From the NCBI GenBank assembly GCA_021018995.1, contig CM037597.1, positions 34,536,936 to 34,600,935 on the forward strand: DNA of 64,000 bases. Direction: 5' to 3'. Position 1 is the first letter of the stretch. Every line of letters begins with the position of its first letter. Source of the DNA: Chloranthus sessilifolius. Its lineage: Eukaryota; Streptophyta; Magnoliopsida; Chloranthales; Chloranthaceae. The translations under genes and the position numbers were made by a program. The notes beneath the pieces are model-generated. The model saw nothing but the letters and a program-made list of their open reading frames with translations, made no database searches and was not told where the DNA came from. Positions 10,657 through 22,973 of this stretch are shown here, piece after piece.

Positions 10657-12500
10657 ATGTTTGGTAGGAGGACTCTCAGCCCTAAGATTGTCCCACTGAA
10701 TTTAGAAGTTGAAAGGCTATTACGAACCAAACAAACAACACAGAATTCTGCTACTATGGGTGAAGAACCTCGACTTTTGAGGGATTACTTCAAGACCGGT
10801 GCTTATAATTCTCCCTTTTGCATTCAATTTCCTACTGTTGAAGGAAATTATGTGATCAAATCATCAACCATCCAAATGCTTCCTTCCTTCCATGGGTTGA
10901 GTAAGGAAGATCCATACAAATATGTGGATGAATTCTTGGCTCTTTGCACCACATTCAACATAGCTGGACTTGGTCCAGAAGCAACCAAGCTTAGGCTCTT
11001 TCCTTTTTCATTAAAGGATAAAGCTAGAGCATGGTTATCTATGTTAGCACCAAATAGTATCACTTCTTGGAATGATTTGCAGTGTCAATTTTTAGCCAAA
11101 TACTTCCCAATGTCTAAAACAAGCCAATTGAGACAAAGTATCATTTCTTTCTCACAAAACTCAACTGAAACTTTCCATGAAGCATGGGAAAGATTTAAGG
11201 AACTTTTAAGGCAATGTCCTCAACATCAAATTCCCAGATGGCAGCTGGTTCAAAGCTTCTATCAAGGAATTGATCAAAAAGGCAAAAATATGGTGGATGC
11301 CGCCTGGGAGGCACTTACTTGCAAAAAATAGTTAAGGAGGTATGGGACTTATTTGAAGTAATTGGTGAAAACTCAACTCAACGAGAATCTCACAAGAGAT
11401 ATTGAACATCCTGCTAGGTTGAACAATCAGCAAACCTCCAAAGGAAAGATTTTTGAGGTGAATGAGTTGGAAAGAAAGATGGACAATTTAACCACAAAGT
11501 TTGATAGATTGATGGACTCACTTAAAAATCCAATGGTTGCAAGAGTAGAGGAGGCATGTCGATATGCGGTCCCTACTCATTCAATTGACCAATGTCCGCC
11601 GCACTACAGTTCCCAGTTTAGTGGTGGAACAAGCTCATCTTGCTCAATCATTTGGACGATGCTGATCAAATGAATATCCATGGAGAGGCACCCCAATTTG
11701 AGGTGGAGCCAAGGGAATTATCAATCACAACAAAGAAGACAACCAAAGAACCAAATGCCTTTCAAAACTGCACAGCCTTATCAGCAGAATTTTTATGCCA
11801 AGCCAAATTTTCAGCAGCCCATTCCACAACAACCTGTACAGCAATCTGCCCCAGTTCAAATCCCTTCCAGGTCCCCTTCTTTTGAAGATCAAGTCCTAAA
11901 TTCACTCCAGAATTTAGGATCTTTAACTCAGACTGTGAATTTTCACAGCCAGAGCATAAAGAAGATTGAAGAAACATTGGGACAGCTTTCAAATACTTTG
12001 GCCAAAAGAGAGGAAGGAAAGTTACCCAACCAACCTTTGAACAATCCTAAAGGACAGTTCATGGTTGGAGAAGCTGCTATTTCACATGAAGAAGTAAAAA
12101 CTGTCACAACTTTGAGAAGTGGAAGAATTATAAATAACAAAGTGGGTACTGAAGAAGAAAAAAATGAGGAAAATGATAAAAATATGCAGCAAGAGCAGCA
12201 TAATGATAGCAGTGGAGGTGCTGATATACCTCAGAAAAATCAAACAAATGAAAAAAAAAAATTCAAAAAAATTCTGAAAATGCTTCCAAAGCTGTAGATG
12301 AAGGACTAGTTCCTCATTTGCCATTTCCTCATGCAATGAAATCTGTATCCCCTTTTGATAGAGGGTACACAAAAATAGATGAAATGATGGAGACTTTCAA
12401 GCAAGTCAAGATAAATCTACCTTTGCTTGAGGCAATCAAACAAATTCCAGCATATGCAAAATTTTTGAAAGATGTTTGCACTCACAAAAGACGATCCTAG
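10657..12500 (+). pseudogene. Athila gag, broken into several frames
   Basis: The first segment (10657-11331) holds the plant retrotransposon gag domain: PYKYVDEFLALCTTF, RLFPFSLKDKARAWL, WNDLQCQFLAKYFP and FHEAWERFKELLRQCP. A stop follows at 11329. Continuing frames at 11362-11673 and 11680-12297 encode a Gln/Pro-rich linker and a segment resembling a degenerate zinc knuckle (EACRYAVPTHSIDQCP, lacking the full CCHC). TVTTLRSGRIINNKV and an acidic Lys-rich stretch come next. The last piece (12318-12500) has KQVKINLPLLEAIKQIPAYAKFLKD, the usual lead-in to the protease. At least three frame breaks make it non-functional. Confidence 0.88.
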
Positions 12501-12559
12501 GATCTGCTTATCCAAGAAGGTCTTTCTTTGTGGAAAGAGTTAATCAGTGTTGTCCATTG

Positions 12560-13000
12560 CCACACCTCCTAAACTTCAAGATCCGGAATCCCCACAATCC
12601 CTTGCATTATTGGGGAACATACCATTGAAAAGGCTTTATTAGATCTGGTGCTAGTGTCAACCTACTTCCATAATACGTATATGAGAAACTAGGTTTGGGA
12701 GAATTAAAACCCACTCATGTGGTGTTACAACTAGCGATGATTACGAAGGAAGCTAGTTGGGATGATTGAAGATGTATTGGTGGGAGTAGATAAATTTTTC
12801 TATCCTGCTGATTTTCTAGTTTTGGACATGGAACCTACCAAAAGCAAAACTTCCATACCTGTCATTTTGGGAAGACCATTCACAGCTCTGACAAATGCTT
12901 GCATTCAATGCTGTCTGGTATTATGGAAGTCTCTTTGGAAACATGAAGGTAAAATTAAATGTTTATAATGCATCCTGACCTCAATTCAGCTCGAGGAATG
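12560..13000 (+). pseudogene. Athila aspartic protease
   Basis: IPCIIGEHTIEKALLDL leads to the active site at about 12645-12680. There a missing base shifts the frame, so the expected DLGASVNLLP reads through another frame. YEKLGLGELKPTHVVLQL lies in the shifted frame. GMIEDVLVGVDKFFYPADF and IPVILGRPF (12762-12890) match the C-terminal half of retrotransposon proteases. Confidence 0.8.
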
Positions 13001-13233
13001 TTTTCATGTTGATTTATAGGATGAGCTGGTAGAAGGGACTTTATAATGATTTCTGCGGTGTGAAGATTTCAAAGACAGATGCTAAAGATGCTTGGGGAAA
13101 TTACGAGGAAGAAAGCAGTTTGTATCTCAAATTCTGAGGAAGTAAATATTGTGCAAGGAACTCATAATCAACAGCAAGTTTCTCTTCTTGGAAACCTGCT
13201 ACTCTTCCCCTTCCACAAACAGCTAAGGTACCT

Positions 13234-15166
13234 TTGTTACCTTCTTTTCTCAGCCCACCTGATTTAGAACTGAAACAGCTACCAGAAAATTTGAAATATG
13301 TGTTTTTAGGAGATCATAAATCATTGCCTGCGATTATTTCTTCCTCCCTCACTAAGGAGCAGGAGGAAGAGCTGTTGATTGTTTTGAAAGAACATAGAAG
13401 GGCAATTGGCTGGACTATTGCTGATTTGGGAGGAATCAGTCCAGCTGTTTGCATGCACAAAATCCATTTGGAAGAAGATGCAAAGCCTTCTATGTAAATG
13501 CAAAGGAGGCTGAACCCTCATATGCAAGAAGTAGTCATGAAAGAGGTTGTTAAGTTGTTGGATGCAGGGGTCATTTACCCCATTTCAGATTCATCTTGGG
13601 TGACACCTACACAGGTGGTACCTAAGAAATCTGGGATCACTGTTGTAACCTCAGATACTGGTGAGCTTATGTCAACCAGACAAACAACTGGGTGGAGGGT
13701 CTGTATTGATTACAGAAAATTAAATTCAATGACCAGAAAAGACCATTTCCCTCTCCCATTCATTGATCAGATTTTAGATAAGCTAGCAGGAAAAGCTTAT
13801 TACTGTTTTCTTGATGGTTACTCTGGTTACAACCAGATTCCTGTGTACCCACAAGATCAGGAAAAGACCACATTCACTTGCCCTTTTGGCACTTTTGCCT
13901 ATAGGAGAATGCCTTTTGGTCTTTGTAATGCCCCTGCTACCTTTCAAAGATGCATGTATTCCATTTTCTCTGATATGATTGACCAATTTATGGAGATTTT
14001 TATGGATGATTTTTCAATCTACGGAGACAGTTTTTCCCAGTGTTTACATCATCTCAAATTGGTGTTACAGAGATGTGAAGAAACCAATCTAGTTTTGAGC
14101 TGGGAAAAGAGCCATTTCATGGTCACCCAAGGCATTGTCCTTGGCCATGTTGTTTCCCACAAAGGCATTGAGGTGGACAGAGCAAAAATTGATTTAATTG
14201 CACATTTACCACCTCCCAAAACTGTTAAACAAATCAGAAGTTTTATGGGACATCTTTGGATTTCTGAGAAGGTTCATTAAGGACTTCAGTAAAATAACCA
14301 AGCCTCTTTGTCATTTGTTGTGCCAAGATGTCCCTTTTGTTTTTAATAATGAATGCATGAAGGCATTTGAATTCTTAAAAAACTGTTTGATTTCAGCTCC
14401 AATATTGCAGTCTCTAGATTATTCACTACCTTTTGAACTGATGTGTGATGCATCAGATTATGCTTTGGGAGTTGTCCTTGGATAGAGAAAGGAAAAGTTG
14501 CCTCATGTCATAGCTTATGCCAGTAGATCAATGATTGATGCACAACTCAATTACACAACAACTGAGAAGGAGCTGCTGGCAATTGTTTTTGCTTTAGAGA
14601 AATTCAGGTCATATGTCTTGGGTTCACAAATAGTGGTGTTCACTGACCACTCTGCCTTGAAATACCTGCTGTCTAAGAAGGACACCAAACCAAGATTAAT
14701 CAGGTGGATTCTCCTATTACAGGAGTTTGATTTACAGATCAAAGATAAAAAGGGGGTGGAGAACGTGGTGGCTGATCACTTGTCTAGAATTTTAACTGCT
14801 GAGATTGATAGGCTGCCTATCAATGAATCTTTCCCTGATGAGCAACTTTTTGCTATTAGTGTACACACTCCTTGGTTTGCAAATATAGTCAACTTTTTGG
14901 CTACTGGAAGAATTCCTCAACATTGGAATAAAATGGATAAAGATCTTTTCTTCTCAAAGGTTAAACATTTCATCTGGGAAGATCCTTATCTGTTTAAGAA
15001 TTGTGCAGACCAAATAATAAGATGTGTCCCTGACCAAGAATTTCATAGAATACTTTCTACGTGTCATGAACAGGCCTGTGGAGGTCATTTTAGTGGAAAC
15101 AAAACTGCTGCAAAGGTTTTGCAGTGTGGATTTTATTGGCCTACACTTTTCAAAGATGCTTTCTGA
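13234..15166 (+). pseudogene. Athila reverse transcriptase and RNase H, start of integrase
   Basis: The RT has WRVCIDYRKLNSMTRKDHFP, FLDGYSGYNQI (first Asp), MPFGLCNAPATFQRCM and an intact catalytic box FMDDFSIYGD. A frameshift near 14255 splits GHLWISEKVH from GFLRRFIKDF. The RNase H starts at FELMCDASDYALGVVLG, is cut by TAG near 14483, and continues with TEKELLAIVFALEKFRSYVLG and FTDHSALKYL. The segment ends in the integrase zinc finger (STCHEQACGGHFSGNKTAAKVL). Stops also lie at 13495 and 15164. The RT catalytic residues survive but the polyprotein does not. Confidence 0.92.
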
Positions 15167-15990
15167 CAAAGATCGTAAGTCTTGCAGCTAATCAAAAAAT
15201 TGGGCAAGACATTTCCAAGAGAAACTCAATGCCTTTACAGCCTATTTTGGTAGTTGAGTTGTTTGATGTTTAGGGGATAGACTTCATGGGTCCCTTTCCT
15301 CCTTCCAATGGGTATAATTTCATTTAGTAGCTGTGGATTATGTATCCAAATGGATTGAAGCCACAGCCACTAAAACCAATGACCACAAAGTGGTTCTTAA
15401 ATTTCTAAAGGATCACATTTTTTCCAGGTTTGGTTTTCCCAGAGCTATTATCAGTGATGAGGGAAGCCATTTTTGTAATAAACATTTTGAAACTTTATTG
15501 AAAAAATATTCTGCGACTCATAGAGTAGCCACTCCATGTCATCCACAAACCAGTGGACAAGTGGAGATTTCCAATAGAGAAATCAAACATATACTGGAAA
15601 AGACTGTGAAGAAGGACAGAAAGGATTGGTCCTTTAAGCTGAATGATGCATTGTGGGCATATAGGAGAGCCTATAAAACCCCAATTGGCATGTCCCCATT
15701 CAGGTTGGTCTATGGCAAAGCATGCCATTTACCAGTGGAGTTAGAATATAAAGCCTTTTGGGCCATTAAAACATTGAACATGGATCTAACTACTACTGGT
15801 AATCATAGGAAACTGCAACTTGCTGAGTTGGAGGAGCTGAGAATGGATGCATACACAAATTCAAGAATTTACAAAGAGAAAGTCAAAGCCTTCCATGATA
15901 AAAATTTGTTGAGAAAAGAGTTCACAGCTGGCTCTAAGGTATGGTTATTTAACTCAAAACTAAGTTTTTTCCTGGAAAGCTGAGATCCAG
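15167..15990 (+). pseudogene. Athila integrase core and C-terminus
   Basis: The region after the zinc finger is frame-broken; DV[19 protein letters not shown] has TAG where DVWGIDFMGPF is expected (TGG to TAG). [32 protein letters not shown] and [20 protein letters not shown] give the remaining D and E positions. [21 protein letters not shown] and a C-terminal region follow to about 15980. Nearly identical to the minus-strand fragment at 5170-5911. Confidence 0.9.
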
Positions 15991-16199
15991 ATGGGAAGGG
16001 CCATACATCGTTATTCAGCACCTTCCTGGAGTCATGACATCCTAGATCCAAGTAATGGAAGAATCTTGAAAGTAAATGGTCAGAGGCTCAAACCATGCAT
16101 GGAAAATACCCAGGAGCCTGTGCTGCCCATCTACCATCAAGAGCCTCCCCAAATCTGATGGTATACAACTGTACAATATGCTTTTATTTCATAGTTTTT

Positions 16200-16815
16200 G
16201 CTTAGTTTCTTTTTTCTCTGTTTTTGTTCATGATTTGTCTCTTTTCGCATGGTTTAAATATGTGAAAAGTTAAGTCGCAAAATAAAAATTACCTTTTCGC
16301 AAAGTTCAATTTACTTTTCGAAAAGAATCTGGATTGGTAACGAACTACTCGAAAGCAAGGATTTTCTTTTCGAAAAGATGTTTCTGAAGCTATTAGCTTT
16401 TCGAATGGTACTGATGCCATTCTCAGTTGTAAAAAGGTCTATTTTGGAACTTTTCGAAAACTTAAAAAGGACTTTGCGAAATTAACTCTGAGCATATTTA
16501 AACCCTTTCGAAGTAAGGGTTTCATATTCGAAAGCTTTCTGAGAACGACCTGTTCCACAAAAACCCTATTTCTTTCTTTCCTTCCTTGCGTGATTTGAAA
16601 ATCTAGCCACACTTTTCTTCACCTTGGTTCGATCATTTGAGCTTTCAGAGAAGGATTTTAGCTTCTAGTCTGGGGGATTTCAACAAGCAAGCAACACGTT
16701 CAATCAAAAAAACCCTAGATCCCGGTATTTCTCTGCGCATTCTCTCTGTTTATCATTTGAAAATTTTGATTGTGTGTCAGCATTTGTTGTGGGCATTTTC
16801 ATACATAAATTTAGA
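16200..16815 (+). promoter_or_regulatory. Athila pol-to-ORF3 spacer: palindromes, TATA-like box, possible splice acceptor
   Basis: Two perfect CTTTTCGAAAAG palindromes (16314-16325 and 16366-16377) and several half-sites (CTTTTCGCAAAG, ACTTTTCGAAAAC, CTTTCGAAG) fill 16240-16520. They are followed by CATATTTAAACCC (16493-16505). A pyrimidine-poor TGTGTGTCAG at about 16770 could be a 3' splice site just before the ORF3 start at 16816. The minus-strand copy shows the same order. This fits an internal promoter for ORF3 sharing its motif with the LTR. It could alternatively be the acceptor region of a spliced genomic RNA. Confidence 0.5.
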
Positions 16816-19300
16816 ATGGGAAAAGCGGAGAAATCATTGGCTGCCATGTTCCCAAAATCCTCTGCTAAGAAAGTTAGCAAACCTACCCCAAAAGGAAAAA
16901 CCAAAACTTCAGCCAAAAGAAAACTATCAATGGATAAAGCGGATAGGATGGAGAAAGGGAAGAAAGTGAGACATGAGGAACCCATCCCTGCAGCTGCTAC
17001 TCCTGAGCCTGAGCTTCCTCCTCTGCCTATACATTTGGTACTGCCAAATCCATTTATTGAAGCTCAGAAGCTAATTCCTTAGCTGATTGTGGACGAAACT
17101 TTTTTCGTCAACAAACCAGATTGTCTGCTATCTTTAAGATACATGAGAGAAGCCTCACTATGCAATATCCTTACCCCTCTACCAGAGAAAATTTACCCGC
17201 GAATGGTGAAGTTATGGTACCAAAACCTGGTAAAAGTCATCAAAAGATCTTGATGTCCCTACCGTTATCTTTATTGATGATTATGATCTAACTCACATTT
17301 GAAGACATAGGGAATGCTTTGGGGATACCTTCCAATTTGATCCTTCGGTCCATTAGTCGCACTGTATGCCCTCCTTTAGAGAAATGGCTGCACATTTAAC
17401 CCAAGGAATTGTTGGCACTGGACAGTCCATAATGAGGAGAGACCTAGCACCCCAATTTTTATTGATGGATTCCATTTTGAGGGGAAGTTTTAATGTCACC
17501 GGGCACGACCAAGAGAGGAGAACACCAATTTTAGAGGCTCTCTTTCATTTTTCTAAGGGGCAGTTTTTCAATCCCCCTATGTTAATTTTTGAAGCCATGG
17601 CTGATATTAGTTCCAAGTTGAAAAAGGAGCAGAAAGTAGCTGGACTCCCATTTGGTAGATTGATCACAGCCCTCCTCAGAGCTAAATTTGATATTGATGA
17701 CCAGGAACCATTTGAAGTCATAGCCCCTCACAATTTTGGGAAAAAGGCCTGGACTACAAGCCAAGCCATGCTGAAAAGACTGAGAGAGGAAGGTGAACCT
17801 GCACCTGTTAATGAACCTCCTCAGAGCTCCCTTTAAAACCGGTTTTGCTGATCCTCGAGGTGACTCTTTAGTCAGCACCAATTCTTGAAGCAGCTCTGCC
17901 AGACCCTGTGGTGACCAGCTCTTTAGCTGCACCCATTCTTGAAGAAACTATCCTTCCCATGGTGACCAGCTCTTCAGCTACACCAATTCTTGAGGAAGTT
18001 GGCCTTTTACCCTCCTCACCTAGTCCAGCCCCTGCCACTTCACCTATCCCAGCTGTCCTATCTCCCATACCCACCATTATCCCAATTGTAGACTCCCCCT
18101 CTACACCAACCACTCCAACCATACTCACACCACCAATTTCTCCCACCAATGCACAAGTGTTGGCTGCAGACTTTATTGCCCAATCTCCCTGCACTCCTCT
18201 GCTCCAAAGCCCTTCAAATTCACCTGCTCATTCAGCCCACACACCTGAAGTATCCCATACACCTGAACCTGAGCCTTTCACTACAGAGGCTTATTCCTCA
18301 TTATTGGGATCTATTTTTGAAACCGTGGGGCTTGAACTTGTCCCTATACCTGACCCTCATCATTTCACTCACTTACCTACTTCTCCCTTTACAGCCATTT
18401 CACCCATTGCACCTCCACCATCCACTTCAGTTGTACCAATCCCTGCTTTGCACACCTCCCCCACACCTGAATCTATTAACCAAATACTTGCCTTCCTCCA
18501 ATCCATCCAAGCCCAACTACAAATCAACACAGAAAACCAGTCTGTGACCAATGACCTTCTCCAAACCTTAGCCTCCACATCCCTCACAACTACCACTACC
18601 CCTGTACCTACTGTTGATGCCCATGCTACCCAAACTGAACCAGAGGTAGTATTGGTTGATCTGCCCACCCCCACCACTACTGCCCATGCTACCCAAACTG
18701 AACCTGAAGTACCTCTGGTTGAGTCCCCTTCACCACTCCTCACTTTCTCTGAGCAAGCCACTGCATGACCTGAAGTCCTCCTTCTGGACACTTCTTCTCC
18801 CACTCCCACAGCTGGGATACCTTTGGTCCCCTACCATTCCATTCCCCTTCCCAGATTTGCCACCCTCCGAAGAGCCATGGAAGAAAATCCATATATCTGT
18901 AGAGATGTTCAAAAGGGGTTAGCTGATTTACAAGCCTACATTATAACCCCTTATGAAAACCAGATCCGGAAATTGGAGTTATTTATGAAATTTGAAAGAG
19001 AGAAAATGAAGGACTTGCTGGGTCAAACCTTTCAGATGGTTCGGAGTGAGCAGCACAAGGTGACCATGTTGCAAGCACAGCTTGACCAAGAAAAACTGAA
19101 GACCACTAGACTTGGCAAGTACATTGGCCTCACCAAAAAGATCAATCAGAGGAATACACTGAGCTGCAAAACACAATCCAGGAGAAAGCCAAATCAAGTT
19201 CAGACTCCAATACTGATTCTAGTTCTGACTCTGACAGTGACTCCAGTTCTGAGCCCATTGAACCAACTTATGATACAGATTTTGACCCCAGTTATTAAAG
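16816..19300 (+). pseudogene. Athila env-like third ORF, frameshifted
   Basis: Starts MGKAEKSLAAMFPKSSAKK at 16816, broken by a stop near 17080 and by several indels between 17080 and 17370 (the YPRMVKLWYQNL block is out of frame). 17366-17836 encodes REMAAHLTQGIVGTGQSIM and MLIFEAMADISSKLKKEQK. 17908-18768 is a Pro/Ser/Thr-rich stretch with TSSLAAPILEE and HATQTEPEV repeats. 18823-19200 is helical (YENQIRKLELFMKFEREKM, QMVRSEQHKVTMLQAQLDQE). Product unknown. Same architecture as 4488-1960 on the minus strand, with different lesions in each copy. Confidence 0.75.
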
Positions 19301-21063
19301 CACTTTGTACTTATCTGTGTTATGAGTTTGTAATATAAATTCTGGTTTTTCTTGTGAAATTACTGTGCATTTCTGTCTGTCCTCTTGTCATCATGATTTT
19401 TTTTTTCTTGCTAGTTTCTCTTCTTTGCTTTGGACCAGTGTGGACCCTGCTCCCCTTTGGTTTGGGGGTGTGACAGAAATGTCAATAATCAATAATTGAG
19501 TTAACATCAGTACAGCTTATGATCAGTGGAATTTTTGAAAATGAAGTAAATTCACACCTGCTGTTTTGAAAAAAAAATAAAATGAAGAAGGTAAAAACTT
19601 TTTGAAATTAATTTCTAGTGTAATTCTAATACTTTCATGAAGTGAATGTCAGGAAATTTCCAAAAGAAAATTGATGTTTTAGTAAACCTAAAAAGAGGGA
19701 AAACAGTGATGATACACCTCAGGAATTTGATAAAAAACCACACCCAGTGAGGTTTGGGCCTGAAATGTATTCTCTGGAGGTATGAATTGGCAAATTTTTT
19801 TGCTTTTGGGACTGATTGAACCTGCTTACTTGCACTAGAAGTTACACATATCCATATTGAAATAATTTGACAGCACTCGCGATATTAAAGACATGATGTA
19901 AGGCCTCCTTTTGGACAGTTTGAACCTTACAAAGCCCCACCTTTTGAAACTGCCCTTGATACACACCGTTTGAGCTTTACAAATCTAAGATTTCTTTGAA
20001 ACCTCATCAACTTCATTTAGCCTAACCCTCACTCTGAGAAGTCAGAAGATAAAGGGAAGGAAGCTGAAGAAAGGAGAATTGAGTAATAGTTTGACAACAA
20101 GAGAAGAATAAAACTGAAGACAATGATGTATCAGCAGAAGAAATGTGGCATTACCAGTCAATGCTAATTTGAAAAAAAATAAATAAATAAATAAATAAAA
20201 ATGAGAAAAATAAAAAGAGAGAAGGCATTTCATTGGAAGCTTGAAAAAGAAAGAGAAAAAGATGGCCACTTTGGCTCTGGAAATTCAAAGAAGAAGATGA
20301 AAATATGCTGAATTAAAGAAGGTTTGTGTATCACCTCCTTACCTCGACTGACTTCTCAATTATGAACACCATTCCACCCCTTTATTCTTGAGAAATTTCT
20401 CCCATAAGCCACATTACAATCTTAGTAAAGTCCTTACTGATCAATGATGGATAGAGCTATCACATGGAGATAAGAATTTGTGTAATCTATGGTGAAAAGA
20501 GCAGTAAATTCTGATCTAAAAGCAATGCCTATGCTCATGCTTACAGTCCTATTTGAGGGCTGTAACCGCTCTTGAGCCATGTGAAATAGTACAACCCTCT
20601 TACTTGCATGTTGAGTGAAAATCCTGGTGAGAGTTGGGTTTGAAATCAACTCATTGGGGTAACATCAAAGCTGGATTCCCAAATAGAAGGCAAGCTGTTC
20701 ATTAATTTTTCTTGTAAATAACCTTTGACATAAATTGACTGAGTGGTAACAAGAATTACAGCAGAATTTTAGTTTTGAACTGATGTTTTTCTTGAAAATC
20801 TTCTTACAACATGACTGATGCAGGTGTGAATAAACAGATTGGATGAAAGTTCGCTGTAACAGAACTGCAGTGATCTTAACTAATTCATTGAAGAAGTTTA
20901 TGGGTACCTTCACTGAAAACCCTCAGGAGACTTCACTCCTCCACTAGGGATCACCTAGGGGTTTAAAAGGCTTGTTGCATATGCTAAATGCAACTGTGTT
21001 CCCTACAAAAGTGGCTGTTTACTTTGTTTTTATTTTGTCTTTGCTCAGGGACTAGCAAAGCTT
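19301..21063 (+). other. Athila 3' untranslated region
   Basis: Non-coding, colinear with 287-1959 of the minus-strand copy. Contains an AAAT microsatellite near 20172-20202. No conserved ORF seen. Confidence 0.7.
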
Positions 21064-21076
21064 AGGTTTGGGGGTG
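21064..21076 (+). other. Athila polypurine tract
   Basis: AGGTTTGGGGGTG directly before the 3' LTR; plus-strand primer site. Confidence 0.7.
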
Positions 21077-22947
21077 TGTTGAGAACTGGAAAATACCATT
21101 TTCCACCCCTTAACCTGAGTCTTGATAGGCCTTTGAGAGAACTAAATAAGTGTTCTAAGTGCTTGTGTTTCAGCTAACAATAAAGACAGGCTTAACCATA
21201 AAAGCTGCTTAAAAGTGCCAAAAAGATGATAATCCATGTCGATCCAAAGGAAGAAAGAAAAGGGACAACCTCACTAGCTGTTCAAAGGTCTGAACTGAAG
21301 AGGCAAAGACCTGGTCTCAACCCAGAAAAGGAGTATGGAGCAATTCAAACAGAAAAATGCACTACAGAGTACTTTTCGCAAAGAACCTGAACTGTTCGCA
21401 AAGAACCTGAACTCTGCGAAAAGAACTAAAAACTCCAGGCTTAGCTTTCGAAGAGCACCTGAACTCTTCTAAGAGATGATTGACCTTTTCGAAAAGAAGA
21501 AAACTCCATTCGAACAAAACCAGAATATTGTGAAAAGAGCTTCAGGAGTTACAACACCTTGCGAAAAGTCCCCTAAACTATGCGAAAAGGTATTCTGGAG
21601 ATTCCCAGCTTTTGCAAGGGCAATTCAGTAATCTTTTTCATGCGTCCCAATGCATTTAAAAACCTAGGGACATTCCAGAGGATTCTAAGCATGAAGCGAA
21701 GGCATATTCCACCCCATGTGACCACCCAGAGATGAAATAACTTGGCGGAAACTTCTAGAAACTCTAACAAACTTTCAAAATGCATAACAGAATTGATGCT
21801 TTTGTCACCTGATTGGCTGAACCAGATCGAGCAATTCTGATTGACCATAATAGATCTAGATCCTTGTGCTCGACTACCATTGGTTGATACAGATCTGAGC
21901 ACTTCTGATTGGTTGATACACATCTGAGCTGGACTTAGGGAAAACAATAAATAGACGAACCATTTGCCCAATTTGGGCATCCAGATTTTGAGTTTCATTC
22001 CTATTCCCCCATTTCCAAACCAAATAGTTTGTCTGAAATCCCTGTAATAGCCTCACTTTTACTTGCAATTGAGAGCTGTGAGATACTTCTGTAATTCAAA
22101 AGAGAGTTGTATTCAAGATTACAAATCTGAGAGCTGTTTAAGCTATGCTTTGTAATTGTAATGGTGAATTTGAAAAGGTTGCTGTAAACCGTACATTCTC
22201 AATTGGACTCATGTTAAGGGTTCCCTCTGATCTCCTTATTGCATTAGACTCCTTTAGATTTACTATTTTTTTTATGCAATTTCCCTTGATTCATTAATCC
22301 TGTGAGAATTAGTGTTTGTAACCTAATCTCTCACGGCATTTGTAGTGATGCTTCCTGTTCTAAATTAAGGCTTTGGATTTAAGACTATTGGATGGTCTGT
22401 GGCCATTGAAGTGGATAGATCATAGCCATAATCCTAAACCTAATCCTTGAGTTACATTTATTTCTCTTACATCTGTGCTCGTAGCCAGATGAAGATTGAA
22501 TCGTCTCTCAATTGATTTGCAGTCATTGTCATTGTATTTCAAGGACCAAATCAAAGTTAGATATTACTTCTCCATTTTTTATAAGTTTACCTCAAAATTC
22601 CCCCAACTCGGATCTGGATCATTTAGTTTAACTTTTACTTTTATCATTTAGTTAATGTGCCAAATTCAACCTCCCATCTTATGTGCTTTCTAGATAGAAT
22701 AAGAGGCCAGATCTGGTAGCGCAGATCTGGAGGTTTATCTTGCATTTTAGACAAATTCTCTGTGGACGATCTTTTACTTACTTACATTTAAAACATGCTG
22801 CAATTGGCCCTGATCTTGCAGGCTAATTCACTTCTCTTTGTGTTGATATTTCTTTACTCTTTTTAATGTTCTAGATTCATTATAACTTAGCAGTTGCAAA
22901 CCTGTTTTCAAAACACAAATAAATCAAGCACACTTAGAATAACAACA
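21077..22947 (+). repeat. Athila 3' LTR
   Basis: 1871 bases, TGTTGAGAACTGG to TAGAATAACAACA, followed by TSD GATAC (22948-22952). The TTCGAA palindrome block lies at 21370-21595. Confidence 0.95.
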
Positions 22948-22973
22948 GATACGTCCGACGGTTCTACTCTTAG
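22948..22973 (+). pseudogene. Last codons of the Tat pol, displaced by the Athila insertion
   Basis: Beginning at the duplicated GATAC the sequence reads Y-V-R-R-F-Y-S-stop in the frame that ended at 8595 (PEPINAGY). This restores the usual C-terminus of a Tat integrase and shows that 8595 and 22953 were adjacent before the Athila insertion. Confidence 0.88.

Larger units (their letters stand above)
8596..22947 (+). mobile_element. Complete Athila-type Ty3/gypsy retrotransposon
   Basis: A 14.35 kb element with two LTRs, a tRNA-Asp-type primer-binding site, gag, protease, RT/RNase H, integrase, an env-like third ORF, a polypurine tract and a perfect 5-bp TSD. Gene order, the Asp-type primer site and the long third ORF are the Athila signature. 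By eye the LTRs are about 95 percent alike over their first 400 bases, so the insertion is fairly recent, yet every coding region has frameshifts or stops. It is inserted in the end of the Tat pol in the same orientation. Confidence 0.95.

Noticed and set aside
11762-12372. Minus-strand open frames across Athila gag
   Set aside because: Composition-driven antisense frames; the sense strand clearly encodes the gag tail.
8596-22947. Segmental duplication of the two 1.86 kb repeats
   Set aside because: They are LTRs: TG...CA ends, primer-binding site, polypurine tract and a 5-bp TSD are all present.
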